Under the pieces are notes generated by a model. The model was not told the DNA's origin and searched no databases. It saw only the letters and a list, made by a program, of their open reading frames with translations. This document shows positions 7,890-16,057 of a stretch of 64,000 bases of DNA, piece by piece. Position 1 is the stretch's first letter. Every line of letters begins with the position of its first letter. Made by a program: the position numbers and the translations under genes. This stretch comes from Gemmatimonadota bacterium (GTDB taxonomy: Bacteria > Gemmatimonadota > Gemmatimonadetes > Gemmatimonadales > Gemmatimonadaceae), in assembly GCA_016714015.1 (NCBI GenBank), contig JADJNZ010000007.1, forward strand, positions 62,001 through 126,000, written 5' to 3'.

Positions 7890-9484
7890 AGCAGCGACGG
7901 CGCAGCGACTCCCCCCCGCAGGCGGCCGGCACGGTGCCCGCCCCGCGGACGCTCCAGAAGGTCCTCATCGCCAATCGCGGCGAGATCGCGTTGCGCATCG
8001 TGCGCGCCTGCCAGGAGCTCGGCATCCGCTCGGTCGCCGTCTACTCCGATGCCGATGCGACGGCGCCGCACGTGCGCGAAGCCGACGAGGCGGTGCACAT
8101 CGGTCCGGCGCCGGCGGCCGAGAGCTACCTCCGGGGTGACCATCTCATCGAGGTCGCCAAGCGCGTCGGCGCGGATGCCATCCATCCCGGGTACGGCTTC
8201 CTCTCCGAGCGCGAGTGGTTCGCACGCGCGGTGCGCGCGGCGGGACTCATCTGGATCGGGCCGCCGGCGGAGGCGATCGCCGCGATGGGCTCGAAGACCG
8301 CCGCGCGCACCCTCGCGATCGCGGCGGGGACGCCGGTCGTGCCGGGCACGACCGAGCCACTGCGCGATGCCGAGGAGGCCGCGACGATCGCCGCGCGCTT
8401 CGGCTTTCCGGTGCTGCTGAAGGCGGCGGCCGGCGGCGGCGGGAAGGGGATGCGCATCGTGCGCGAGGCGGGCGAGATCGCCGGCGCGCTCGCGTCCGCC
8501 CAACGCGAGGCCAAGAACGCGTTCGGCGATGACGCCGTCTATGTCGAGAAGTACATCGAGGGCCCGCGGCACGTCGAGATCCAGATCCTCGCCGACCAGC
8601 ACGGGCACTGCATCGCGCTCGGGGAGCGGGAGTGCTCCGTGCAGCGACGGCACCAGAAGATGATCGAGGAGGCCCCGAGCGTCGCGGTGACGCCGGACCT
8701 GCGGAAGCGGATGGGAGAGGCCGCCGTCGCCGCGGCGAAGGCGGCGGGGTACGTGAACGCCGGGACGTGCGAGTTCCTCCTCGCGCAGGACGGGCAGTTC
8801 TACTTCCTCGAGATGAACACTCGCATCCAGGTCGAGCACCCGGTCACGGAGCTGGTGATGGGCATCGACCTGGTGCAGTGGCAGCTGCGGATCGCGGCGG
8901 GCGAGCCCTTGCCGTTCCGCGAGTCACCCGCGCCGCGCGGCTGGGCCATCGAATGCCGCATCACGAGCGAGGACCCGGCCAACGGCTTCCTGCCGTCGAC
9001 CGGGCGCATCGAGCATCTGCAGGTCCCGACGGGGCCCGGCGTGCGCTGGGACGGCGGGATCACGCGGGGCAGCGTCGTGGGCCTCTCGTACGACCCGATG
9101 CTCGCCAAGCTCATCGTATTCGCGCCGGACCGGGCGTCGGCGATCGCGCGGATGGAGCGGGCGCTGCGCGAACTCGTCATCGACGGCGTCGAGACCTCGC
9201 GCGAGTTCCACCTGCGCATGCTCGCCGACGAGGAGTTCCGCCGCGGCGACATCACCATCCAGTGGCTCGAGGCGAAGTTGCCGACGTTGCTGGCGGCGCG
9301 CCCCCCGGCCGAGACGGTGCGCGCGGCGGCGATCGCGGCGGCCCTCATCGCCAGCGCGGACCGCGGCGCGGCCGCGGCCCCGGGCCAGCTGCCTGCGGCA
9401 TCGCCGGCTGCGTCCTCCCCGGCGATCGCCGGAGCGAACGCGTGGGGGCGGAAGGCGCGCGTCGAGGCGCTCCGGCGCGGATGA
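7886..9484 (+). CDS. acyl-CoA carboxylase, biotin carboxylase subunit
   Basis: ATP-dependent carboxylation of biotin. GTG 7886 overlaps the carboxyltransferase stop (GTGA); a start nearer to VLIANRGEIA is possible because the first ~30 residues are low-complexity. 532 residues: biotin carboxylase N domain (VLIANRGEIALRIVRA), ATP-grasp with glycine loop KAAAGGGGKGMR, the catalytic-region EMNTRIQVEHPVTE, and a C domain ending near residue 470. An alanine-rich tail follows. There is no biotinyl domain, unlike PccA; BCCP is a separate gene at 10743. The ATGA overlap leads into the RNA methyltransferase gene. Confidence 0.93.
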   Translation: MKQRRRSDSPPQAAGTVPAPRTLQKVLIANRGEIALRIVRACQELGIRSVAVYSDADATAPHVREADEAVHIGPAPAAESYLRGDHLIEVAKRVGADAIHPGYGFLSEREWFARAVRAAGLIWIGPPAEAIAAMGSKTAARTLAIAAGTPVVPGTTEPLRDAEEAATIAARFGFPVLLKAAAGGGGKGMRIVREAGEIAGALASAQREAKNAFGDDAVYVEKYIEGPRHVEIQILADQHGHCIALGERECSVQRRHQKMIEEAPSVAVTPDLRKRMGEAAVAAAKAAGYVNAGTCEFLLAQDGQFYFLEMNTRIQVEHPVTELVMGIDLVQWQLRIAAGEPLPFRESPAPRGWAIECRITSEDPANGFLPSTGRIEHLQVPTGPGVRWDGGITRGSVVGLSYDPMLAKLIVFAPDRASAIARMERALRELVIDGVETSREFHLRMLADEEFRRGDITIQWLEAKLPTLLAARPPAETVRAAAIAAALIASADRGAAAAPGQLPAASPAASSPAIAGANAWGRKARVEALRRG

Positions 9485-10746
9485 CGCGACAAGACCCGCC
9501 TCGCCCGGCGCGCGAAGGCCGCACGACCCGGACCACCCTCGAGATCGCGAGCCTCGCGGCGGGCGGCGACGGCGTCGCGCGACAGGACGGGCTCGTGGTG
9601 TTCACGCCGCGCACCGCGCCCGGGGATCTCGTCGAAGCCGACGTGCGCCTCGAGGGGCGGGTGGGGCGCGGCACGTTGCAGCGGCTCGTGCGCGGCGGTC
9701 CCGACCGCGTCGAGCCGACCTGCGAGCACTATGTGGCACCCGACCGCTGCGGCGGATGCCAATGGCAGCATCTCTCGCTCGACGCGCAGCGTGAGGCCAA
9801 GCGTCGCAATGTCGCCGATGCGTTCGCGCGGATCGCGCGGCGTCCGATCGCCCCGCCACCCATCCACGGTGGCGACGGGTGGCGCTATCGCCGCACGCTC
9901 ACGCTCGCCATCCGGCGGGCGGGCGCGCGCACCTGGGCGGGCCTGCGGGCCTTCGACGACCCGGAGTCGGTCTTCGACCTGCAGGACTGTCGCATCACCG
10001 ATGAGCGGGTCCTCGCCGCCTGGCGCGGGATCCTCACGGCCGCGCACGCATTGCCGGACGAGCCGCGACTGCGCGGGACGGTGCGCTGGCTCGACGATCG
10101 CGCGTCGTTCGTGCTGGAGGGCGGGACGGAGTGGCCGACGCTCTCCGAGTTCCTCGCCGCGGTCCCGGCGCTCGGCGCGATCTGGTGGCAGGCGGAGGGG
10201 AAGCGACGGCGCCTCGTCGCCGATCGCCGCCCTGCCGAGGTCCCGGGGGCGTCGTTCGCGCAGGTGAACGCCGAGGTGGCCGAGCGGATGCAGGCCGACG
10301 TCGTCGCGGCGGTGATGGCATTCGCGCCGGCGACGGTCGTCGACTGCTACAGCGGGAGCGGGGAGACGGCGCTCGCGCTCCAGTCGCTTGGCGTGCAGGT
10401 CGCTGCGGTGGAGCTCGATGAGGAGGCGAGCGCGTGGGCGGCGCGCGGACTGCGGGCGCCGTCGCGTGCCATCGCCGCGCGGGTGGAGGAGTTCCTCCCG
10501 CGGCTCCTGCCGGCGGACGTCGTGGTGCTCAATCCGCCGCGCGCGGGGGTCGATGCGCGCGTGACGACGGCCCTGCGCGAACGCGCGCCGCGCGCGATCG
10601 TCTACGTGAGCTGCGATCCCGCCACCCTCGCGCGCGACGTGGCGCGGCTCGAGGGCTGGCGCGTCGCGTCGGTCGCGTGCTACGACATGTTCCCGCAGAC
10701 CGCGCACGTCGAGACGGTGTGCACCCTGGTGCCGGAGGCGGCATGA
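9481..10746 (+). CDS. RlmD/TrmA-type RNA (uracil-5-)-methyltransferase
   Basis: SAM-dependent methylation of a uridine in rRNA or tRNA, by family. 421 residues: an N-terminal TRAM domain (EIASLAAGGDGVARQDG), an iron-sulphur cysteine set C81-x8-C90-x2-C93 with a further cysteine expected later, a SAM motif VDCYSGSGETAL, the NPPRAG motif, and the catalytic cysteine C378 in YVSCDPATLARD. ATG 9481 overlaps the biotin carboxylase stop, and its own stop overlaps the BCCP start, so it is translated inside the carboxylase operon. RlmD, RlmC or TrmA cannot be separated by reading; the FeS set and TRAM favour RlmD-like. Confidence 0.88.
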   Translation: MTRQDPPRPAREGRTTRTTLEIASLAAGGDGVARQDGLVVFTPRTAPGDLVEADVRLEGRVGRGTLQRLVRGGPDRVEPTCEHYVAPDRCGGCQWQHLSLDAQREAKRRNVADAFARIARRPIAPPPIHGGDGWRYRRTLTLAIRRAGARTWAGLRAFDDPESVFDLQDCRITDERVLAAWRGILTAAHALPDEPRLRGTVRWLDDRASFVLEGGTEWPTLSEFLAAVPALGAIWWQAEGKRRRLVADRRPAEVPGASFAQVNAEVAERMQADVVAAVMAFAPATVVDCYSGSGETALALQSLGVQVAAVELDEEASAWAARGLRAPSRAIAARVEEFLPRLLPADVVVLNPPRAGVDARVTTALRERAPRAIVYVSCDPATLARDVARLEGWRVASVACYDMFPQTAHVETVCTLVPEAA

Positions 10747-11252
10747 AGTATCTCGTGGATCTGGATGGCGCACGCGTCGAGGTCACGCTCGAGGGCGGGA
10801 CGGCGACGGTGGACGGCGCGACCGAGGCTGCGCATCTGGCGGATGTCGAGGGCACCTCGGTGCGCCTGGTGACGATCGGCGGGACGCAGCATCGCGTCGT
10901 CGCGCGTCGCACGGGGCCGCGCGGCGGCTATGTGATCTGGATGGATGGTTGGCGCTTCGAAGTGGAGGCGCTGGACGAACGCGCCCGCGCCATCAAGGAG
11001 CTCTCCGCCGCCCATGCCGGCCCCGCCGGGCCCACGCCGGTGCACGCGCCGATGCCCGGCCTCATCGTGCGTGTCCAGGTCGCCGTGGGGGATCGCGTGC
11101 ACGCCGGCCAGGGACTCGTGGTGATGGAAGCCATGAAGATGGAGAACGAACTGCGCGCGCCGGCCGACGGCATCGTGAAGGCGATCCTCGCGGTCCCCGG
11201 CCAGGCGGTGGAGAAGGGCGCCGCGCTGGTGGAGTTCGAACCGACGGCCTAG
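10743..11252 (+). CDS. biotin carboxyl carrier subunit of acyl-CoA carboxylase
   Basis: Carries the carboxybiotin between the two catalytic subunits encoded upstream. 169 residues: an N-terminal beta-rich region of about 85 residues, a short AAHAGPAGPTP linker, and a C-terminal biotinyl domain with the biotinylation site EAMKMEN (K132). The ATG overlaps the methyltransferase stop (ATGA). The N-terminal part resembles the BT interaction region found in PccA-type subunits, which would explain why it is longer than a bare biotinyl domain. The stop is shared with the convergent kinase gene in one CTAG. Confidence 0.92.
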   Translation: MKYLVDLDGARVEVTLEGGTATVDGATEAAHLADVEGTSVRLVTIGGTQHRVVARRTGPRGGYVIWMDGWRFEVEALDERARAIKELSAAHAGPAGPTPVHAPMPGLIVRVQVAVGDRVHAGQGLVVMEAMKMENELRAPADGIVKAILAVPGQAVEKGAALVEFEPTA

Positions 11253-13810
11253 CGTGCGGACGCGGGGCTGAGCGCCGACCGCACCCTCTCGAGGAGTTCC
11301 GTGAACGCGAAGGGCTTCGCGAGGAGGCGGTCGGGACGCCACGGCGCGTCGGCCGCGTCGCCGTCGGCGGCCTCCCACTCCATGTGGCCGGACATGCAGA
11401 GCACCGGGAGCGCCGGATCGCGCTCGTTGAGCAGGCGCACGAACTCGCGCCCGCCCATGCCCGGCATCACCATGTCGGTCACGACGAGATCCACGACGCC
11501 CGCCTGCGCGTCGAGCAACTGCAACGCCTCCGGCGCCGACCCGGCCGAGAGCACCGCGTAGCCGTTGCGCTCGAGGAGACGCTGCATGGCGCTGCGCAGC
11601 GCGGACTCGTCGTCGACGAGCAGCACCGTCCGTCGCTCCGGTTCGGGCTCCGACCGCGGGGCGCTCGGGACGGAGGCGACCGCCGGCGCGGCCGAGGACA
11701 GGGGCAGCAGGACGCGCATCACCGTCCCGTTCCGCGGCGCGCTCTCCGCGTGCACGTGCCCGCCGAGCGCGCGCACGATCCCGCGCACCGTCGTCAGCCC
11801 GAGCCCCGTCCCGAGACCGCTCGGCTTCGTGGTGAAGAAGGGCTCGAAGAGACGGGCCAGCGTCGTGGCATCCATGCCGACGCCCTCGTCGCGCACCTCG
11901 AGCTCGGCCCAGCGTCCGGGCGGCGCCCCGGGGGTGCCGGCCGCCCCGGGACGGATCGTGCGCGCGCTCGCGCGCACGAGCACCGTTCCGCCGTCCGGCA
12001 TCGCGTCGCGAGCGTTGATCACGAGGTTCATCAGGATCTGCTCGATCTGTCCCTCGGCGGTCCGCACCGGGAGGGCGTTGTCCCCGAGATCCAAGGTGAG
12101 CTTCACCTGCCCGAGCAGCAGGCGGCGCAACAGCGGTTCCATCCCGCGGACCACGGCCACGAGCGACTGCACCTCCGCCTCGCCGGCCTCGGGCCGACTG
12201 AAGGAGAGAAGGCGGCGGGTGAGCGCCGCACCACGTTGCGCCGTCTGCTCGATCTCGAGCAGGTCGGCGGGGCGCGCCTCGCCGGCGGCGAGTTCCTCCC
12301 GCACGAGTTGCGCGTGTGAGATGATCGCGGCGAGCAGGTTGTTGAAGTCGTGCGCGATCCCGCCGGCCATGCGCCCGACGGCCTCGAGCTTCTGCGACTG
12401 TCGCAGCTGCTGCTCGAGGCGGACGCGCTCGGTGACGTTGCGCGTATTGAGCACGTACGAGCCGACGTCGGGATCCCCGGTGAGGTCGGTGACGACGCTC
12501 TCGACGTCATGCCAGAGGTCGGGGCGTCCCATCCGCCAGCGCAGCGCCGCGTTGCGCGCGAACGGTTCACGCGCGTTGGCGAGGAAGACCGCGAGGCGGT
12601 CGCGGTCGTCCGGATGCGCGAGGTCGGCGATGCGTCGCCCGACGAGGAGCGACGGGATCGTCCCGGCGAGTTCGCCCGCGGACGGACTCGCCCACTGGAT
12701 CACCTGGCCGGTCGAGATCTGCAGAATCGCGTCGGAGGAGCGCTGCACGAGGGAACGGAAGCGCGCGTCCGCCGCGGTGCGTTCGCGCGCGAGGGCGACG
12801 GTGCGCACCCGCGCGAGGTGCTGACGGATGAGGACGAGGATGAGCAGGCCGACCACGCCGGTCACGTGGAACGCCAGATGTCCGGGTTCCGTCTCGCCGC
12901 GGTAGGCGAGCAGGAGCATCGGGATCGTCGAGACGAGGATCGCGAACGGCGCGACGACCTCGCGGGCGGCTTCGGGCGGGCGGGCGTCGGTCGACCCGCT
13001 GCCCGGCGGGGGCGGGAAGCGGCGCTGCCAGTCGGCGCCGGCGAGCACGAAGAGGAACCCGAGCGCGACCAGCACGTCCCGCATCGCGTCGTGCGAGGGG
13101 CCCCCGATGCGCGCCTGCCGCTCGAAGGCGAGGTCGGCGACGGTGATGGCGGCGAAGCCGATCGTGACGAGCCCGATCGATTCGCGGGCGAGCCCCTCCG
13201 GCCGGCGGAACCAGGCCGTGGCGCAGAACAGCACCGCCGTCCCGTCGGCGATGAGATAGATCAGGAAGAGCCAACGTCGCGCGTCGAGGTCACCCGATTC
13301 GAACGGATTGCCGCCGGCGACGAAGTACGAGCCGAGCAGCCCGAGCGCGATGAGGATCGCGGCGGCGTCGATCCAGTCGGCCGCGCGAGAGTCGGTGTGC
13401 CCGGCGTTGGCGACGTACCAGAGCCCGCCGAGGAGGAGCGCCGCCTGCGGTACGGCGAGGACGACGCCGGTGACGCCGGCGAGGGGGGCGCCGACCAGGC
13501 GGAGCAGGGTGGTGACGACGCCGAGCCCAAGGCTGAGGGCGATGCAGAGCCAGGCGATGCCGATGCGCGAGCCCGGGGGCGACCGTCGTGCGACGGCGAA
13601 CGAGATGATCGCGATGCCGACACGGAAGGGAAAGACGGCCGCGAGGTCGACGAACCGGTGCGCCTCGGCGTCGAGCGAGACCGGTCCGAGCGCGACCAGC
13701 AGATACCCCAGCGTCCACAGCGCGGCCGCCCCCGACAGGGGGTTGAGCCAGCGCTCGTTGGTCGGGGCCGGGACACCGGCCCCGCCGGGGTGCCCGGGGG
13801 AGATCCGCAC
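11249..13810 (-). CDS. hybrid sensor histidine kinase with membrane sensor, PAS and receiver domain
   Basis: Signal transduction protein of 853 residues starting at GTG 13810. Residues 1 to about 335 hold roughly nine or ten hydrophobic segments, a polytopic membrane sensor. A PAS-like domain follows (about 350-470), then HisKA with phospho-acceptor H487 in GGIAHDFNN, an ATPase domain with NLVINARDAM, DEGVGM and GTGLGLTTV, and a C-terminal receiver domain with phospho-acceptor D779 in VVTDMVMPGMGG. No output domain or partner regulator is adjacent. A -10-like GATACT ends 7 bases before the GTG. The signal is unknown. Confidence 0.92.
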   Translation of the reverse strand: MRISPGHPGGAGVPAPTNERWLNPLSGAAALWTLGYLLVALGPVSLDAEAHRFVDLAAVFPFRVGIAIISFAVARRSPPGSRIGIAWLCIALSLGLGVVTTLLRLVGAPLAGVTGVVLAVPQAALLLGGLWYVANAGHTDSRAADWIDAAAILIALGLLGSYFVAGGNPFESGDLDARRWLFLIYLIADGTAVLFCATAWFRRPEGLARESIGLVTIGFAAITVADLAFERQARIGGPSHDAMRDVLVALGFLFVLAGADWQRRFPPPPGSGSTDARPPEAAREVVAPFAILVSTIPMLLLAYRGETEPGHLAFHVTGVVGLLILVLIRQHLARVRTVALARERTAADARFRSLVQRSSDAILQISTGQVIQWASPSAGELAGTIPSLLVGRRIADLAHPDDRDRLAVFLANAREPFARNAALRWRMGRPDLWHDVESVVTDLTGDPDVGSYVLNTRNVTERVRLEQQLRQSQKLEAVGRMAGGIAHDFNNLLAAIISHAQLVREELAAGEARPADLLEIEQTAQRGAALTRRLLSFSRPEAGEAEVQSLVAVVRGMEPLLRRLLLGQVKLTLDLGDNALPVRTAEGQIEQILMNLVINARDAMPDGGTVLVRASARTIRPGAAGTPGAPPGRWAELEVRDEGVGMDATTLARLFEPFFTTKPSGLGTGLGLTTVRGIVRALGGHVHAESAPRNGTVMRVLLPLSSAAPAVASVPSAPRSEPEPERRTVLLVDDESALRSAMQRLLERNGYAVLSAGSAPEALQLLDAQAGVVDLVVTDMVMPGMGGREFVRLLNERDPALPVLCMSGHMEWEAADGDAADAPWRPDRLLAKPFAFTELLERVRSALSPASAR

Positions 13811-13884
13811 AGTCGGGAGTATCTCGTGCGCCGGGTTCGAACGCGAGGGGGGCGGAGACCCGCAAGTGCCCGACCCACCGTGGG

Positions 13885-13913
13885 TTGACCCACGCCGCCC
13901 GCCCGTCTATGCT
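13885..13913 (+). promoter_or_regulatory. rplM-rpsI promoter
   Basis: TTGACC (13885-13890), a 17-base spacer and TATGCT (13908-13913) match the rpsA promoter in form. A dyad ACCCACCGTGGGT (13873-13885) abuts the -35, and TGGGTTGACCCA (13881-13892) covers it. The transcript would have a leader of about 90 bases before rplM, long enough for control by a ribosomal protein, though no known leader motif was recognised. Confidence 0.7.
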
Positions 13914-14007
13914 TCTTGTCTGTCCCAAAACGCCCTCGTGGCGGCCGAGACCCGGGTTGCATCCCGCACCGGTGAGGCGCAGTACCTCTCCAGCTGTTCA
14001 AACGCAC

Positions 14008-14460
14008 ATGCGTACGACGTACACGGCGACCCCCGCCGACATCGAGCACAAGTGGTTCGTGGTCGATGCGGATGGGATGGTCCTCGGCCGCCTCGCCACC
14101 GAGGTCGCCCGCATCATCCGCGGCAAGCACAAGCCGATGTTCACGCCCCATATGGACACGGGCGACAATGTCATCGTGATCAACGCGTCCAAGGTGAAGG
14201 TGACCGGACGCAAGGCGGAGCAGAAGAACTACTTCCGCCACACCGGCTACATGGGCCACGAGCTCTACACGCCGTTCGCGTCGATGCTCGCGAAGCACCC
14301 CGAGCGCGTGATCGAGAAGGCGGTCTACGGCATGCTGCCCAAGACGGCGCTCGGCCGGCAGAAGCTGCGGCTCAAGCTGCGCGTCTATCCGGGTGCGGTG
14401 CACCCGCACGGGGCGCAGCAGCCCGAGACGATCACCTTCCCCAAGGCCGAGGCGAAGTAA
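14008..14460 (+). CDS. rplM: 50S ribosomal protein L13
   Basis: Early-assembling large-subunit protein. ATG 14008 gives 150 residues (family about 145) and begins at RTTYTATPADIEHKWFVVDA; an in-frame upstream ATG at 13885 lies within the promoter and is rejected. Conserved segments LGRLATEVARIIRGKHKP, NVIVINASKVKVTGRK, YFRHTGYMGH and YPGAVHPHGAQQPE are present. It forms the usual pair with rpsI, three bases downstream. No Shine-Dalgarno is visible. Confidence 0.97.
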   Translation: MRTTYTATPADIEHKWFVVDADGMVLGRLATEVARIIRGKHKPMFTPHMDTGDNVIVINASKVKVTGRKAEQKNYFRHTGYMGHELYTPFASMLAKHPERVIEKAVYGMLPKTALGRQKLRLKLRVYPGAVHPHGAQQPETITFPKAEAK

Positions 14461-14463
14461 CCC

Positions 14464-14856
14464 ATGGCTGACCAGATGACCCACACCGTCGGCCGCCGCA
14501 AGGAAGCCGTCTGCCGCGTGTTCCTGACCCCCGGGTCGGGCAAGTGGAGCCTCAACGGCCGCACGCTCGGGGATTACTTCCCGCGCCCGGCGCTCGTGAG
14601 CTCCATCCAGCAGCCGTTCACGGCGACCGACACGCTCGGCACGTACGACGTGCAGGCGAACCTCACCGGCGGTGGCCAGACGGGCCAGGCCGGCGCGCTC
14701 CGCCTCGCGATCGCCCGCGCCCTCGTGAAGATCGACGAGACGCACCGCCGCAAGCTGCGCGACCTCGGCCTCCTCACGCGCGATGCCCGCGCGGTCGAGC
14801 GCAAGAAGCCGGGCCGCCCGAAGGCGCGAAAGAAGTTCCAGTTCTCGAAGCGTTAA
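14464..14856 (+). CDS. rpsI: 30S ribosomal protein S9
   Basis: Small-subunit protein whose C-terminal tail reaches the P-site tRNA. 130 residues with HTVGRRKEAVCRVFL, VQANLTGGGQTGQAGALRLAIARAL, a DARAVERKKPGRPKARK segment and the expected basic end KFQFSKR. It follows rplM by three bases. ATG 14464 has no clear Shine-Dalgarno, consistent with coupling to rplM. Confidence 0.97.
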   Translation: MADQMTHTVGRRKEAVCRVFLTPGSGKWSLNGRTLGDYFPRPALVSSIQQPFTATDTLGTYDVQANLTGGGQTGQAGALRLAIARALVKIDETHRRKLRDLGLLTRDARAVERKKPGRPKARKKFQFSKR

Positions 14857-14873
14857 GCTCGGAGACGCAGGCA

Positions 14874-14927
14874 GAAGGTGGAAGGATGAAAGTGGTACCA
14901 CCGGTCGGCTTTCATCCTTCGTCCTTC
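14874..14927 (+). terminator. long hairpin after rpsI, possible dispersed repeat
   Basis: Arms 14874-14892 and 14909-14927 (19 bases, two mismatches) enclose a 16-base loop. The purine-rich arm with GAAGGATGAAAG is unlike the local coding style. It lies 17 bases after the rpsI stop and could stop transcription. The same purine-rich arm type is often a dispersed intergenic repeat in related high-GC genomes, which is an inference from memory. Confidence 0.6.
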
Positions 14928-14959
14928 AGCCTTCGTCCAATCCCTCAGCGAGTCTGAGT

Positions 14960-14997
14960 CTCCGCTCGGTGCCGCGCCTCCGGCGCGGCGAGCGGAG
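14960..14997 (+). promoter_or_regulatory. rpsB leader hairpin
   Basis: CTCCGCTCG (14960-14968) pairs with CGAGCGGAG (14989-14997), and inside it CCGCGCC pairs with GGCGCGG around a tcc loop, leaving a 3-base bulge (gtg). It lies 44 bases before rpsB. It may be an attenuator or S2-binding leader; no known S2 leader consensus was confirmed. Confidence 0.45.
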
Positions 14998-15041
14998 ACG
15001 ACGAGGACCCGCGACGATACCAACCACCAGTAGAGACCCCA

Positions 15042-15938
15042 ATGTCCCAGCCCTCGCTCGACGAACTCCTCAAGGCCGGTGTCCACTTCGGCCACCAGAC
15101 CCGCCGTTGGAATCCCAAGATGCGCCGCTTCATCTTCGCGGAGCGCAACGGGATCCACATCATCGACCTGCAGAAGACGGTCAAGCAGATCGAGCTCGCG
15201 CAGCAGCTGGCGCGCGAGGTGGTGATGCGCGGGGAGAACGTCCTGTTCGTCTGCACCAAGCGCCAGCTCGCGCAGATCGTGACGAGCGAGGCGGATCGCG
15301 CCGGCGCGATGTACGTCACCGAGCGCTGGCTCGGCGGCCTCCTGACCAACTTCGCGACGGTCAAGAAGCAGATCAAGAAGCTCAAGGAGCTCGAGGCTGG
15401 GTCCGCCGAGGGCGGCAACTTCGAGAACTACACCAAGAAGGAACAGCTCATGATGACCCGCCTTCGGGACAAGCTCCTGAAGAACCTCTCGGGCATCAAG
15501 AGCATGGGCCGCCTCCCGGGCCTGCTCTTCATCGTCGATGCCAAGAAGGAGCGCATCGCGGTCGACGAGGCCAACAAGCTCGGCATCCCGATCGTCGCCA
15601 TCTGCGACACGAACTCGGACCCGGACCTCATCACCGTGCCGATCGCCGGCAACGACGATGCGATCCGTTCGGTCGAGCTCATCACCTCGGCCTTCTCGAA
15701 CGCGATCCTCGAGGCCCGCCGTGAGGCCCCGACGCGTCCCGAGGTCGAGGAGCCGGGCGAGGCGACGACCTGGTCGTCCGAGCGCGGCACGGAGAAGGAG
15801 AGCGACGACCGTCGCGGCGGCAAGAAGGGTGGCCGTCCCCGCCGTCGCCGGGCCAAGCCGGACGCCATCGCGGCCCGCCTGAAGCCGGGCAGCACCGAGG
15901 GCGATGCCGCCGCCGAGGGCGACGAGGCGAGCGAGTAG
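15042..15938 (+). CDS. rpsB: 30S ribosomal protein S2
   Basis: Late-assembling small-subunit protein that recruits S1. 298 residues, against about 240 for most bacteria. The core runs to about residue 240 with LLKAGVHFGHQTRRWNPKM, ERWLGGLLTNF, MGRLPGLLFIVD and IPIVAICDTNSDPD. Beyond it is a charged tail with a basic block (GGKKGGRPRRRRAKP) and an acidic end. It heads the rpsB-tsf-pyrH-frr cluster. No strong Shine-Dalgarno is present. Confidence 0.97.
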   Translation: MSQPSLDELLKAGVHFGHQTRRWNPKMRRFIFAERNGIHIIDLQKTVKQIELAQQLAREVVMRGENVLFVCTKRQLAQIVTSEADRAGAMYVTERWLGGLLTNFATVKKQIKKLKELEAGSAEGGNFENYTKKEQLMMTRLRDKLLKNLSGIKSMGRLPGLLFIVDAKKERIAVDEANKLGIPIVAICDTNSDPDLITVPIAGNDDAIRSVELITSAFSNAILEARREAPTRPEVEEPGEATTWSSERGTEKESDDRRGGKKGGRPRRRRAKPDAIAARLKPGSTEGDAAAEGDEASE

Positions 15939-15981
15939 GGCTCGCTCGGTAGTGCAGGGGTCCGCCCCTGAGTAACTTTCC

Positions 15982-16020
15982 ATCGCCGCCGGATGAGTCT
16001 CATCACTCCCCGGCGGCGAT
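15982..16020 (+). promoter_or_regulatory. hairpin between rpsB and tsf
   Basis: A perfect 11-bp stem, ATCGCCGCCGG (15982-15992) with CCGGCGGCGAT (16010-16020), encloses a 17-base loop. No U tract follows. Placed between two co-transcribed genes, it may be a partial terminator or processing site that sets the S2 to EF-Ts ratio. Confidence 0.6.
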
Positions 16021-16057
16021 CTCACAGATACCGCATCTCTCAGGACTGGGAATACCG

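Noticed and set aside
12350..13888. A 512-codon plus-strand frame opposite the histidine kinase
   Set aside because: It is the GC-rich antisense shadow of a gene with intact kinase and receiver motifs. The predicted product is charge-repetitive with no domain.
13885..14007. Upstream ATG for rplM at 13885
   Set aside because: It would put the promoter -35 and -10 inside the coding region, and L13 normally starts at 14008.
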